Of a stretch of 8,161 nt of DNA, positions 1 through 5,563 are shown in pieces; position 1 is the first letter of the stretch; each line of letters opens with the position of its first letter. Source of the DNA: an uncultured Bacteroidota bacterium (GTDB lineage Bacteria; Bacteroidota; Bacteroidia; Bacteroidales; P3); the NCBI GenBank assembly GCA_900546465.1, contig URCX01000092.1, positions 1 through 8,161 of the forward strand. The letters run 5' to 3'. The notes below the pieces were generated by a model. The model saw nothing but the letters and a program-made list of their open reading frames with translations. It was not told the DNA's origin and searched no databases. A program made the position numbers and the translations under genes.

Positions 1-1114
1 TTTGTATTAAAATTTTATCGTCTGCGCCTAAATATTTATTGAGTTTAGCTAATCTTTTCTTGTCATTAATATTTTTTATAGAAGCTATTATAGATTGAAT
101 ATTTTCTACGCTCTTTTTAATGCTTTCCGTTTGAATATTTACGCTGTTAGAATTTTCAGTCATAATTTTTTCGACATTATTCATATCGTTAATCAAATCA
201 TTCGGGCCGATACCAAGAGCAGCCACTCCGATAGAGGGATCAACATAATACCTCGTATCCGAAGTGCGAATGGCAGTCTTACTCCTCAAATTTGGATTCC
301 ACGCCGGCATATCCTCTATTACGAATATTTCCCTTAAAGCAGAAAGGTATGCACCAATAGTTCCATCACTGATATTTTCAGGTTCGTTCGTTGATATATC
401 TGCACGAATTGTAGCAATACTTGCCTGAGTACCCTGATGTCTTGCATAAGAACGCATAATTCTTTTCGTTCTCTCGGAATCTCTTTTCACATTATCAACC
501 CGTGATATATCGCTGTTTATAATTGCTTTATAATATTCGCTTGCTTGTAGCAAAGCTGCTTGCTCCGATTTCTTATGTAAAGTTCTCGGCCATCCGCCAC
601 GACAAATCAAAAATGCTAAAAAAGATAAATTCAAACTATTCGAAGCACCTATCTTTTCGGGAGAGGAAAACAAATCGGACAAACTAATTTCACCTGTAGA
701 CTCGCCAGATTCCCATAAACTCATCGGCCTCATTGTAATTCGCCCGTATCGTCCCGTACCTGTGTGATGTATATCCTTATCATCAACAGGTACAGCCGAA
801 CCTGTAAGTATGAATTGTCCATCTTCATCTCTATGATCAACTTCAAACCTGATAGCATCCCAAAATTGAGGAATTTCCTGCCATTCATCAATCAAACGAG
901 GCGTCTGCCCTGCAAGCAAAAACCTTATATCGGTTTGTGCCATCTGTTTATATTGTTCCATCTTATTAGGATCATTGATATAGAGTATGCTTCCTGCCTG
1001 TTGTTCAGCAGTAGTAGTTTTTCCGCAAGCCTTAGACCCTTCTATCAAAACAGCACCCATTGCTTCCAACTTATCTCTTAATAATTGATCCGCTATCCGC
1101 TCCTTATATTCCAT
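1..1114 (-). CDS. DUF4143-type P-loop ATPase, C-terminus replaced (partial at window edge)
   Basis: This is a predicted ATP-binding protein of the AAA_14/DUF4143 type, a family common in Bacteroidota whose role is poorly known. The start is the ATG ending at 1114; the frame stays open for 371 codons and leaves the window. Visible parts: the N-terminus MEYKERIADQLL; Walker A GSKACGKTTT near residues 26-35; a Walker B-like stretch PRLIDEWQEIPQFWD near 72-86; FILTGSAVP near 100; and RGGWPRT near 174. The DUF4143 part contains EDMPAWNPNLRSK and VDPSIGVAALGIGPNDLIND. In the family this block continues into a conserved nuclease-like segment with motifs such as FETLCVRDLR and a late VEIKLG. Here, from about residue 313, there is instead a Lys/Asn/Ile/Ser-rich, heptad-like tail (SIKKSVENIQ, IIASIKNIND). 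The tail is about 24% GC, against about 44% in the preceding 180 bases. The ATPase call is firm; the tail's origin is unknown. Confidence 0.9.
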   Translation of the reverse strand, partial: MEYKERIADQLLRDKLEAMGAVLIEGSKACGKTTTAEQQAGSILYINDPNKMEQYKQMAQTDIRFLLAGQTPRLIDEWQEIPQFWDAIRFEVDHRDEDGQFILTGSAVPVDDKDIHHTGTGRYGRITMRPMSLWESGESTGEISLSDLFSSPEKIGASNSLNLSFLAFLICRGGWPRTLHKKSEQAALLQASEYYKAIINSDISRVDNVKRDSERTKRIMRSYARHQGTQASIATIRADISTNEPENISDGTIGAYLSALREIFVIEDMPAWNPNLRSKTAIRTSDTRYYVDPSIGVAALGIGPNDLINDMNNVEKIMTENSNSVNIQTESIKKSVENIQSIIASIKNINDKKRLAKLNKYLGADDKILIQ

Positions 1115-1131
1115 AGGATTTTGAATTTTCT

Positions 1132-1162
1132 GCAAAGATAGTTCATTTCTTTGAATTACAAA
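1132..1162 (-). promoter_or_regulatory. Bacteroidota-type promoter of the DUF4143-type ATPase gene
   Basis: Read on the minus strand, the -7 box TATCTTTGC (1140 down to 1132) is preceded by a TTTG -33 box (1162-1159) with an 18-base spacer. This fits the TTTG-N19ish-TAnnTTTG pattern of primary sigma-factor promoters in Bacteroidota. Transcription would start near 1128, leaving a leader of only about 14 bases before the ATG at 1114. There is no clear Shine-Dalgarno sequence. Confidence 0.7.
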
Positions 1163-1178
1163 ACAATCTCGCAAAATA

Positions 1179-1247
1179 TTGGGCAATTTGGCGGGATTTT
1201 GTTGGGCAATTTGGCGGAGTTTCGTTGGGCAATTTGGCGGAGAAATT
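1179..1247. repeat. Three tandem 23-bp repeats
   Basis: Three copies begin at 1179, 1202 and 1225, giving an exact 23-bp period. All three share the perfect 16-base core TTGGGCAATTTGGCGG; only the 7-base linkers differ. The array lies between the promoter of the leftward ATPase gene and the rightward HU-like gene, just upstream of the ATPase -33 box. Its position and regular spacing (about two helical turns) suggest protein-binding sites, either operators or iteron-like sites. It is not a CRISPR array: three copies, and no variable spacers of useful length. Confidence 0.9.
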
Positions 1248-1258
1248 ATCGATAATTT
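1243..1258. promoter_or_regulatory. 16-bp perfect palindrome, operator-like
   Basis: The sequence AAATTATCGATAATTT is its own reverse complement. It overlaps the end of the third 23-bp repeat. A palindrome this short and AT-rich without a spacer suits a dimeric DNA-binding protein more than an RNA hairpin. It may control one or both divergent genes, and the bound factor is unknown. From 1259 to 1413 I see no further gene or clear signal. Confidence 0.5.
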
Positions 1259-1413
1259 GTCTCTTGGAAATCTCTCACGAAAGCAAGCCCGATTTAGCAA
1301 ATTTCTTTCGGCGGTTTATGGGGTGTCGAAGGGGTGAAAAAGATGGTGTTGCTTCTTTTCGTTTTGTCTTGTCTCGCTAAGTTTATTCATGTTCATGCAA
1401 CTTTACTCGGAGA

Positions 1414-1446
1414 TTTGGAAGCAGAGAAATATGCTTGTAATTTTGC
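1414..1446 (+). promoter_or_regulatory. Promoter of the HU-like gene
   Basis: A TTTG -33 box at 1414-1417 and a TAATTTTGC -7 box at 1438-1446 are separated by 20 bases, an almost ideal Bacteroidota promoter. Transcription would begin near 1452, about 74 bases ahead of the ATG at 1526. The leader shows no obvious Shine-Dalgarno sequence and is AT-rich just before the start, as is common in this phylum. Confidence 0.75.
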
Positions 1447-1525
1447 TCTCGGAAACAGAAAAAGATGTTGCAACGCTTGGAAGTTCCAAATTAAAGTTTT
1501 TGTTTAATTCAAAATTTATTGTACT

Positions 1526-1933
1526 ATGGCTATCAAGTATGTAAAAGTCAAAAGAACCATTACGGTGGGCAAAAATCCGGGCGACAAATACCTTGCCCGT
1601 TTATTCAGAGGTCAGGACGTGCGTATTGACCAAATTGCAAGCGATATTGCGGGTTCGACTACTGTTTCGTATCCCGATGTGTTGGCTTGCCTGAAAGCGA
1701 TGGAAATTCATGTCTCCAAGTATGTGCTTGCGGGGCAGGCGGTGAAGTTCGGCTTGTTGGGTTCCTTCATTCCGGCTATTTCCGCAAAAGCAGTGGACAC
1801 TCCGGAGGCGGTAACCTTGGATACCATTCGTTACACCCGTTGTCGCTTCTATCCTTCTGCCATCTTCATGCAGTCTCTGGCAAAAAGCAAGTACGAACTT
1901 GCCGATTTGGAGATCAAAGGTCTGCATCAATAG
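1526..1933 (+). CDS. HU-related histone-like DNA-binding protein
   Basis: This 135-residue protein begins MAIKYVKVKRTITVGKNPGD and matches the HU-related, histone-like DNA-binding family (HU-HIG / HU_rel type) that is expanded in Bacteroides and Porphyromonas. Family-typical stretches are KYLARLFRGQ, VSYPDVLACLKAMEIHVSKYVL, the VKFGLLGSFIPAISAKAV strand region and CRFYPSAIFMQSL. Length is normal and the protein appears intact. Family members are small basic proteins thought to bind and bend nucleoid DNA; many copies also sit in or beside mobile elements. It has its own promoter and a strong terminator, so it is a one-gene unit. It faces away from the ATPase gene, with the 23-bp repeats between them, and converges on the minus-strand gene to its right. 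Its coding strand is G-rich, unlike the 2975-5519 module. Its specific targets are not evident. Confidence 0.93.
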   Translation: MAIKYVKVKRTITVGKNPGDKYLARLFRGQDVRIDQIASDIAGSTTVSYPDVLACLKAMEIHVSKYVLAGQAVKFGLLGSFIPAISAKAVDTPEAVTLDTIRYTRCRFYPSAIFMQSLAKSKYELADLEIKGLHQ

Positions 1934-1956
1934 ATTGCCCGAGGGTTCTTCTTACT

Positions 1957-1985
1957 GCGGGAGGCATCAAGCCTCCCGCTTTTTT
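1957..1985 (+). terminator. Rho-independent terminator of the HU-like gene
   Basis: A 9-bp perfect GC-rich stem, GCGGGAGGC (1957-1965) with GCCTCCCGC (1971-1979), closes a 5-base ATCAA loop and is followed by six T (1980-1985). It lies 24 bases after the HU stop codon. There is no T tract on the other strand, so it acts only on rightward transcription. Its T tract overlaps the stop codon of the convergent minus-strand gene (1984-1986). Confidence 0.93.
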
Positions 1986-2604
1986 ATGTCTGCTCCTCAC
2001 TTTCCTCTTCCTCAGGTGTTGTTTCCTGCTCTTCCTTCTTGCCGAATTTGGCAATGGCTTGCAGGTATTGTTTTCCGTATTGCTGCATTCTGCGGTATTC
2101 TTCTTCAATAGTTGCTTTACACTCTTCTATGCGTCTTTCGCTCTCACTTCTTCGCTCTTCCCATTCCTGTTTGAGGTAGTCCGTATTCATCTGCGGCACA
2201 AACATCACCTTGTTATGCCTGTCAAATATATTCACGCAAAGACGGTAAATATTCGTCCGTTCTTCGTTCTCGCTCTGCTTGCAAAAGCCTTTCATTGTCG
2301 AGGGTACATTGGAGGGCTTTATACTTGTGCCGAAAATATTATTGAAGTTCCCTGTCGTCATTTGCAGAATATAGCTCAGCCGTCCCAACTCGGCATTGTT
2401 CAAAACGACTTTTCCGTTCTCCTCATTCGGCTTGTTCTTCTGCATTCCCATACATCGCCTGCCTGTCTGCAAAACTTTCTGCCATGCAGAAGGAGGATAT
2501 TTCACGTAGAAGTACCTGTCGAATACTTCCCGCGTCAAATCCTGCACGAGACCGGTGTCCCATTCCATCATTTGCACATCTTGCTCCCTTCCTAAGTCCT
2601 CCAT
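1984..2604 (-). CDS. Hypothetical protein with charged coiled-coil-like C-terminus
   Basis: I do not recognise this family. The protein has 206 residues from the ATG at 2604. The first half (WDTGLVQDLTREVFDRYFYV to about residue 110) looks globular, and RTNIYRLCVNIFDRHNKVMF may be a core strand/helix segment. From about residue 140 it becomes a highly charged helix (WEERRSESERRIEECKATIE) with coiled-coil character, and it ends in an acidic Glu/Thr-rich tail. There is no signal peptide or membrane segment. The start is uncertain: a GGAAGGGAG Shine-Dalgarno-like run inside the first codons would serve an in-frame GTG at 2577 with a 6-base gap, or the paired ATGs at 2571/2568, giving about 195-197 residues. 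It stands alone, converges with the HU-like gene and diverges from the ATPase module. The open frame has protein-like composition and a plausible promoter further upstream, so a real gene is likely. Confidence 0.75.
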   Translation of the reverse strand: MEDLGREQDVQMMEWDTGLVQDLTREVFDRYFYVKYPPSAWQKVLQTGRRCMGMQKNKPNEENGKVVLNNAELGRLSYILQMTTGNFNNIFGTSIKPSNVPSTMKGFCKQSENEERTNIYRLCVNIFDRHNKVMFVPQMNTDYLKQEWEERRSESERRIEECKATIEEEYRRMQQYGKQYLQAIAKFGKKEEQETTPEEEESEEQT

Positions 2605-2751
2605 GCTTTTGCAAAGCCTTTATCTTATTATAAATTCTATCGTTTTTTCTACCTGCAAACAATTAACCGACAATACGAAAAGCATTCCCCAGGCCCTGTT
2701 TCGCCTATTATTTTTCTATACTTTGCCCGACAATGCTTACATGAACGGATT

Positions 2752-2784
2752 GCAAATTTAATAACAATATTCCTGCTTCGGAAA
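2752..2784 (-). promoter_or_regulatory. Candidate promoter for the minus-strand hypothetical gene
   Basis: On the minus strand there is a good -7 box, TAAATTTGC (2760 down to 2752). About 20 bases upstream is TTTC (2784-2781), one mismatch from the -33 TTTG. It would give a leader of roughly 140 bases before the ATG at 2604. No better box lies closer to that start, so the assignment is tentative. Confidence 0.4.
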
Positions 2785-2868
2785 TCCCAAGCGAAAAAAA
2801 TCCTGCTTTCCGATAAAAAATTCTCTCCGAAGAGCTATGGCAAGGCTTCTCCCTTTCCCGAAAAAGCA

Positions 2869-2902
2869 TTTGGAAAACAGAGCATTAAGCCCCTATCTTT
2901 GC
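2869..2902 (+). promoter_or_regulatory. Promoter of the AAA ATPase gene; decides its start
   Basis: A TTTG -33 box (2869-2872) and a TATCTTTGC -7 box (2894-2902) lie 21 bases apart, an excellent Bacteroidota promoter. Transcription should start near 2908. This rules out the longest open frame (start at 2837) as the protein start and leaves the in-frame ATGs at 2927 and 2975. No other convincing promoter appears before 5531, so the module is probably transcribed from here. Confidence 0.75.
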
Positions 2903-2974
2903 AAAATCGAAACTCAAAACGAGACAATGACGACTTTGAATTTCGATTTTATTTTAACGAAAAGATTAACAATA

Positions 2975-3946
2975 ATGGCTATCACGGATACCTCAAATCT
3001 CATACAAATCACCAATATGCGGGAATTGTTGGAAAACCCCATAGAGAAACAACCCGTATTGATCGAACCTCTCTTTCCTCAATGCGGCATAGGAGCAATC
3101 ATCGGCAGCAGCGACTGCGGCAAAAGCACTCTGTTGCGACAACTCGCCGCCTGTGTGGCAAGCAATCGGGATTTCCTCCATTGGAAAAGCTTTCCCGTTC
3201 GCAAGCAAGTACTTTACATCTCCACCGAGGACGACAAAAGTGCCATGAGCGAGCTGCTCAAACGACAGAACAAGGCATGGCAGCTGAGCAGTGAGGAAGC
3301 CGAAAGGGTGAGATTTATCTTCTCCTGTGATTGCATAGCCGAAAAAGTGGAAGCATGCCTTACCGAAATCCCTGTCGATTTGGTCATCATAGACACCTTC
3401 GGCGACATCTGCAAGGAGGACGTCTCCCAAAGCAATAATATCCGCAATCTCCTCAACCTCTTTGCCGACATCTCCCGCCGACACAACTGCTTCATCTTGT
3501 TTGCCCACCATATCCGCAAAACAGGAGAGAACACAGCACCCTCCAAACTCAACGCCCTCGGCTCACAAGCCTTTGAAGCCAAAATGCGGGTACTTATCGA
3601 ACTGAGACGCAACAAGAGAAACAAAGACCTTCTGCACCTCTGCATCGTCAAAGGCAACTACCTCCCCAACGACTACAAACAACAATCCTTCGACCTGCAA
3701 ATCGACTCTGATATGAACTTCATCTACACCGGCAAACGAACGGAATTATATGATCTCAACTCTTATTCCCCTGTGATAAACACCTCCAACGAAGAGCAAC
3801 TCGCACTAATGCAACAGAAAAAGAAAGATAAAGAAACCATTATAGAACTCTACAAACAAGGCAAAAGCATACGTGAAATATCAGAACTTGTTCCCCAAAG
3901 CAAATCCACCGTGCAACGAATCATCAAAAACGAAAATGAAGCATAA
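2975..3946 (+). CDS. RepA-like AAA ATPase with C-terminal helix-turn-helix
   Basis: A RecA/RepA-fold ATPase of the AAA_25 type, related to hexameric plasmid replicative helicases; 323 residues from ATG 2975. Walker A is GSSDCGKST (residues 44-52) and Walker B is VDLVIIDT (134-141, acidic residue D140). LFAHHIRKT (175-183) matches the His-containing motif after the next strand in RepA proteins, and the NALGSQAFEAKMRVLIEL region matches the following RepA segment. The last 40 or so residues (ETIIELYKQGKSIREISELV, then STVQRIIKN) form a resolvase-type helix-turn-helix, so the protein may bind a DNA site and act on it. The start at 2975 is chosen because the promoter lies at 2869-2902 and the recognisable domain begins soon after; ATG 2927 (16 residues longer) is possible. 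It opens a module with the HTH and Toprim-like genes downstream, a gene set typical of Bacteroidota mobile elements. The coding strand is strikingly C-rich. Confidence 0.88.
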   Translation: MAITDTSNLIQITNMRELLENPIEKQPVLIEPLFPQCGIGAIIGSSDCGKSTLLRQLAACVASNRDFLHWKSFPVRKQVLYISTEDDKSAMSELLKRQNKAWQLSSEEAERVRFIFSCDCIAEKVEACLTEIPVDLVIIDTFGDICKEDVSQSNNIRNLLNLFADISRRHNCFILFAHHIRKTGENTAPSKLNALGSQAFEAKMRVLIELRRNKRNKDLLHLCIVKGNYLPNDYKQQSFDLQIDSDMNFIYTGKRTELYDLNSYSPVINTSNEEQLALMQQKKKDKETIIELYKQGKSIREISELVPQSKSTVQRIIKNENEA

Positions 3947-3950
3947 ATCC

Positions 3951-4019
3951 CCCCTACTGTCCCGTCCCATGTCCCACCCATATATGAGATATGGGTGGGA
4001 CATGGGACGGGACAAGGGG
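3951..4019. repeat. Large perfect inverted repeat (26-bp arms)
   Basis: Arms at 3958-3983 and 3989-4014 are perfect reverse complements over 26 bp around a 5-base ATGAG loop. Beyond a 2-base bulge (3956-3957), CCCCT (3951-3955) pairs again with AGGGG (4015-4019). Each arm contains GTCCC-type units (TGTCCC at 3958 and 3970; GGGACA at 3997 and 4009). It starts 4 bases after the ATPase stop codon and ends 55 bases before the HTH gene. There is no T tract, so it is not a typical intrinsic terminator, although RNA folding could reduce read-through or protect the upstream mRNA. It may instead be a replication, transfer or recombination site. The structure is certain; the role is inferred. Confidence 0.95.
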
Positions 4020-4074
4020 ATATGCGGGACACAGAAAAATAAATCAAATAAGAAACATAAAAAATCGCATCATC

Positions 4075-4407
4075 ATGAAAGATCTGAACGAAATGAAACG
4101 CCGAAGCATTGAAGCAGAACGGGAAGAGAAAGAACTCTTCCGCCGTTTGAACATAAGCGATGAGGACTTTCCATGCTTCTTCACCGAAGAGGTATTGGAG
4201 ATGTTGGCTATCTCGCAAGCCACCCTCTACCGCATACGTCGCCACCTGAACGCCAAATGTCCCGAGCATGCGTCCCACAAGCCCGGACAAGGGACAAGAG
4301 CATGGAAGAACCGTTATTCCGCACGAGAAATCAGAGAGATAAAAGCCTACATAAAGGAGAAAAACACCTATGGTTCATTCTTTGGAAATCACAGGGAGGA
4401 GGAGTGA
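4075..4407 (+). CDS. Small helix-turn-helix DNA-binding protein
   Basis: The product has 110 residues. A charged N-terminal helix (MKRRSIEAEREEKELFRRL) is followed by a helix-turn-helix of the MerR/excisionase-like kind, FTEEVLEMLAISQATLYRIR (about residues 36-55). A Gly/Pro/Lys-rich wing or loop (about 58-77) and a final helix, RYSAREIREIKAYIKEK, follow. Small proteins of this design sit between the ATPase and primase-like genes in many Bacteroidota mobile elements, where they probably act as regulators or replication accessory factors. The frame is open further upstream into the inverted repeat; ATG 4075 is chosen because the earlier part reads as low-complexity translation of the hairpin. 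The segment coding for the wing carries several TGTCCC/GGGACA motifs (4258, 4291). No own promoter is seen, so co-transcription with the ATPase is likely. Confidence 0.8.
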   Translation: MKDLNEMKRRSIEAEREEKELFRRLNISDEDFPCFFTEEVLEMLAISQATLYRIRRHLNAKCPEHASHKPGQGTRAWKNRYSAREIREIKAYIKEKNTYGSFFGNHREEE

Positions 4408-4541
4408 AAAAGAAAAGGGGAGGAATATCTTGTCTTGTGTCCTATTAAAATGTTTTTATCCCTCCCCCGAATGCTAAAACTAATTTCCCCCATCTCATGA
4501 TAAGGACTGCAAAGTTAGCAATTTCCTATAAATTCAACAGC

Positions 4542-5519
4542 ATGGCAACAAAAAAAATTTCAAACACGAATTACCGTTACCGCTACTCTTTGGACAGGAG
4601 CAGCCGCAAATTCCTCTGTCCGCAATGCGGAAAAAGGAGCTTCGTAAGATATTGGGACAATATGCTCGGGACATACCTTGCGGACGAGAGAGCCGGCAAA
4701 TGCGACAGAAGCATAAAATGTGCCTACCATCTGCCGCCGAGAGCCTTGGGATACGCCAACGGCAGCCTGCCGACGGAACATCTGCCTCATCTGCAAAGCA
4801 ATCCCGACCCGCAAGCTCCGCACAGCTTGGAGATAGACACCGCAGTCTTTTACCGTCATCACAAAGAAAGCCTCTTCTATCAATTCCTTCTCAGCCTTCC
4901 CATCGAAAGAGAACGCATAGAAGAAATCTGCCGCCTCTACGAACTCGGCAGCACACGCCTCAAAGAAGTCATCTATTGGCAAAAAGACCTTCAAGGCAGG
5001 ATAAGAACGGGAAAGATAATGCAATACGACCCTTTCAGCGGCAAAAGAGACAAAAGCCGTCCTCCGCAATGGGTACACAAGAAAATCCCCACCCCTGCCA
5101 CATGGACACTGCGGCAATGCCTCTTCGGCTTACAGCTGCTCAAAGAGGACAAAGAACGGAAAGTCGCCATAGTGGAAAGCGAGAAGACCGCAATACTTCT
5201 CAGTCTCTTCGACCGCAGCCGGCTGTGGACAGCCTGCGGAGGGAAGATGAACCTGAGAGAAGAGATGATTGCCGAGATAGAGCGAAACGAGATAGAACTC
5301 TATCCCGACCTTGACGCCATTGCCTGCTGGCAGAGCCGACTGCCCCTGCTGCAACAACACAGCGGCAAAACACTCCGCCTTGTCCCATGGTGGGACAGCA
5401 CCGCAAGCCCGAACCGACACCACACAACCCTCTCTCCCACCGCCGACCCTGCCGACCTGCTCTTGCAAAGGCTGAAAGGAAGGGCATGGAAAACAGGAAT
5501 GGAAAAGAAGACAGAATGA
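4542..5519 (+). CDS. Zinc-finger/Toprim-like primase-like protein (DUF6371 type)
   Basis: A 325-residue protein of the DUF6371 type found in Bacteroidota mobile elements, and probably a primase-like replication protein. The N-terminal zinc finger has C26-P-Q-C29 followed by G-K-R-S-F-V-R-Y, then C54, C60 and H63 (KCDRSIKCAYH). The C-terminal half carries a Toprim-like core: VAIVESEKTA at 208-217 with probable catalytic E212, and LYPDLDAIACW near 253-263 with acidic D256 and D258. This order, zinc finger then Toprim, resembles DnaG-type primases. Start: ATG 4542 lies close to the conserved YRYRYS start of the domain; an in-frame ATG at 4497 would add 15 residues. The 134-base spacer before it has no clear promoter, only a GGGGAGG (4417) / CCTCCCC (4461) pair 37 bases apart. 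The coding strand is C-rich. A relaxase gene often follows in such elements; here hsdM does. Confidence 0.82.
   Translation: MATKKISNTNYRYRYSLDRSSRKFLCPQCGKRSFVRYWDNMLGTYLADERAGKCDRSIKCAYHLPPRALGYANGSLPTEHLPHLQSNPDPQAPHSLEIDTAVFYRHHKESLFYQFLLSLPIERERIEEICRLYELGSTRLKEVIYWQKDLQGRIRTGKIMQYDPFSGKRDKSRPPQWVHKKIPTPATWTLRQCLFGLQLLKEDKERKVAIVESEKTAILLSLFDRSRLWTACGGKMNLREEMIAEIERNEIELYPDLDAIACWQSRLPLLQQHSGKTLRLVPWWDSTASPNRHHTTLSPTADPADLLLQRLKGRAWKTGMEKKTE
5381..5397. repeat. Short inverted repeat of the recurring heptamer
   Basis: TGTCCCA (5381-5387) and TGGGACA (5391-5397) face each other across TGG, inside the end of the Toprim-like gene. The same unit builds the large inverted repeat at 3958-4014. 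Single copies occur at 4026, 4258, 4291, 4654 and 4668, the one at 4654 inside a 6-bp-armed palindrome (4649-4663). These may be sites for a protein of the module, but coding constraint could also produce them. Confidence 0.6.
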
Positions 5520-5530
5520 AGAATTTATCG

Positions 5531-5539
5531 TATATTTGC
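5531..5539 (+). promoter_or_regulatory. Candidate -7 promoter box for hsdM
   Basis: TATATTTGC is an exact match to the Bacteroidota -7 element TAnnTTTGC, 12 bases after the stop of the Toprim-like gene. No TTTG is found at the expected -33 position, so the promoter may be weak or activator-dependent. Transcription would start near 5544, giving a leader of about 105 bases before hsdM. Confidence 0.55.
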
Positions 5540-5563
5540 ACTTGCTCGTTGATTTATGATGTC

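Larger units (their letters stand above)
2605..2974. other. Divergent intergenic region with two promoters
   Basis: This 370-base stretch separates the minus-strand hypothetical gene from the AAA ATPase gene. It holds a leftward promoter candidate near 2752-2784 and a rightward one at 2869-2902. Imperfect direct repeats are visible: CCGACAAT at about 2668 and 2728, and TCCTGCTT at about 2771 and 2801. The plus-strand frame of the ATPase stays open back to 2837, but that part lies upstream of its promoter and is probably untranslated. I see no RNA gene or further protein gene. Confidence 0.5.

Noticed and set aside
1179..1247. Possible CRISPR array
   Set aside because: Only three copies, 16-base cores with 7-base linkers and no cas genes; a short tandem repeat explains it better.
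1957..1985. Bidirectional terminator serving the minus-strand gene too
   Set aside because: On the minus strand the stem is followed by AGTAAG rather than a T tract, and it lies just beyond that gene's stop without the needed signal.
1687..2595. 302-codon plus-strand open frame across the HU gene end and the minus-strand hypothetical gene
   Set aside because: It lies out of frame over the HU gene, runs through its terminator and then antisense to the 206-aa gene. The translation is rich in Cys, His, Leu and Phe, as expected of a shadow frame.
2837..2974. Longer N-terminus of the AAA ATPase from ATG 2837
   Set aside because: A strong promoter at 2869-2902 lies downstream of that ATG, so the mRNA would not include it. 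The residues also look like translated promoter DNA.
4508..4517. TAACTTTGCA on the minus strand, a -7-like box that could drive an antisense RNA into 4408-4507
   Set aside because: No TTTG lies at the expected -33 distance, and no RNA structure or ORF of note lies downstream.
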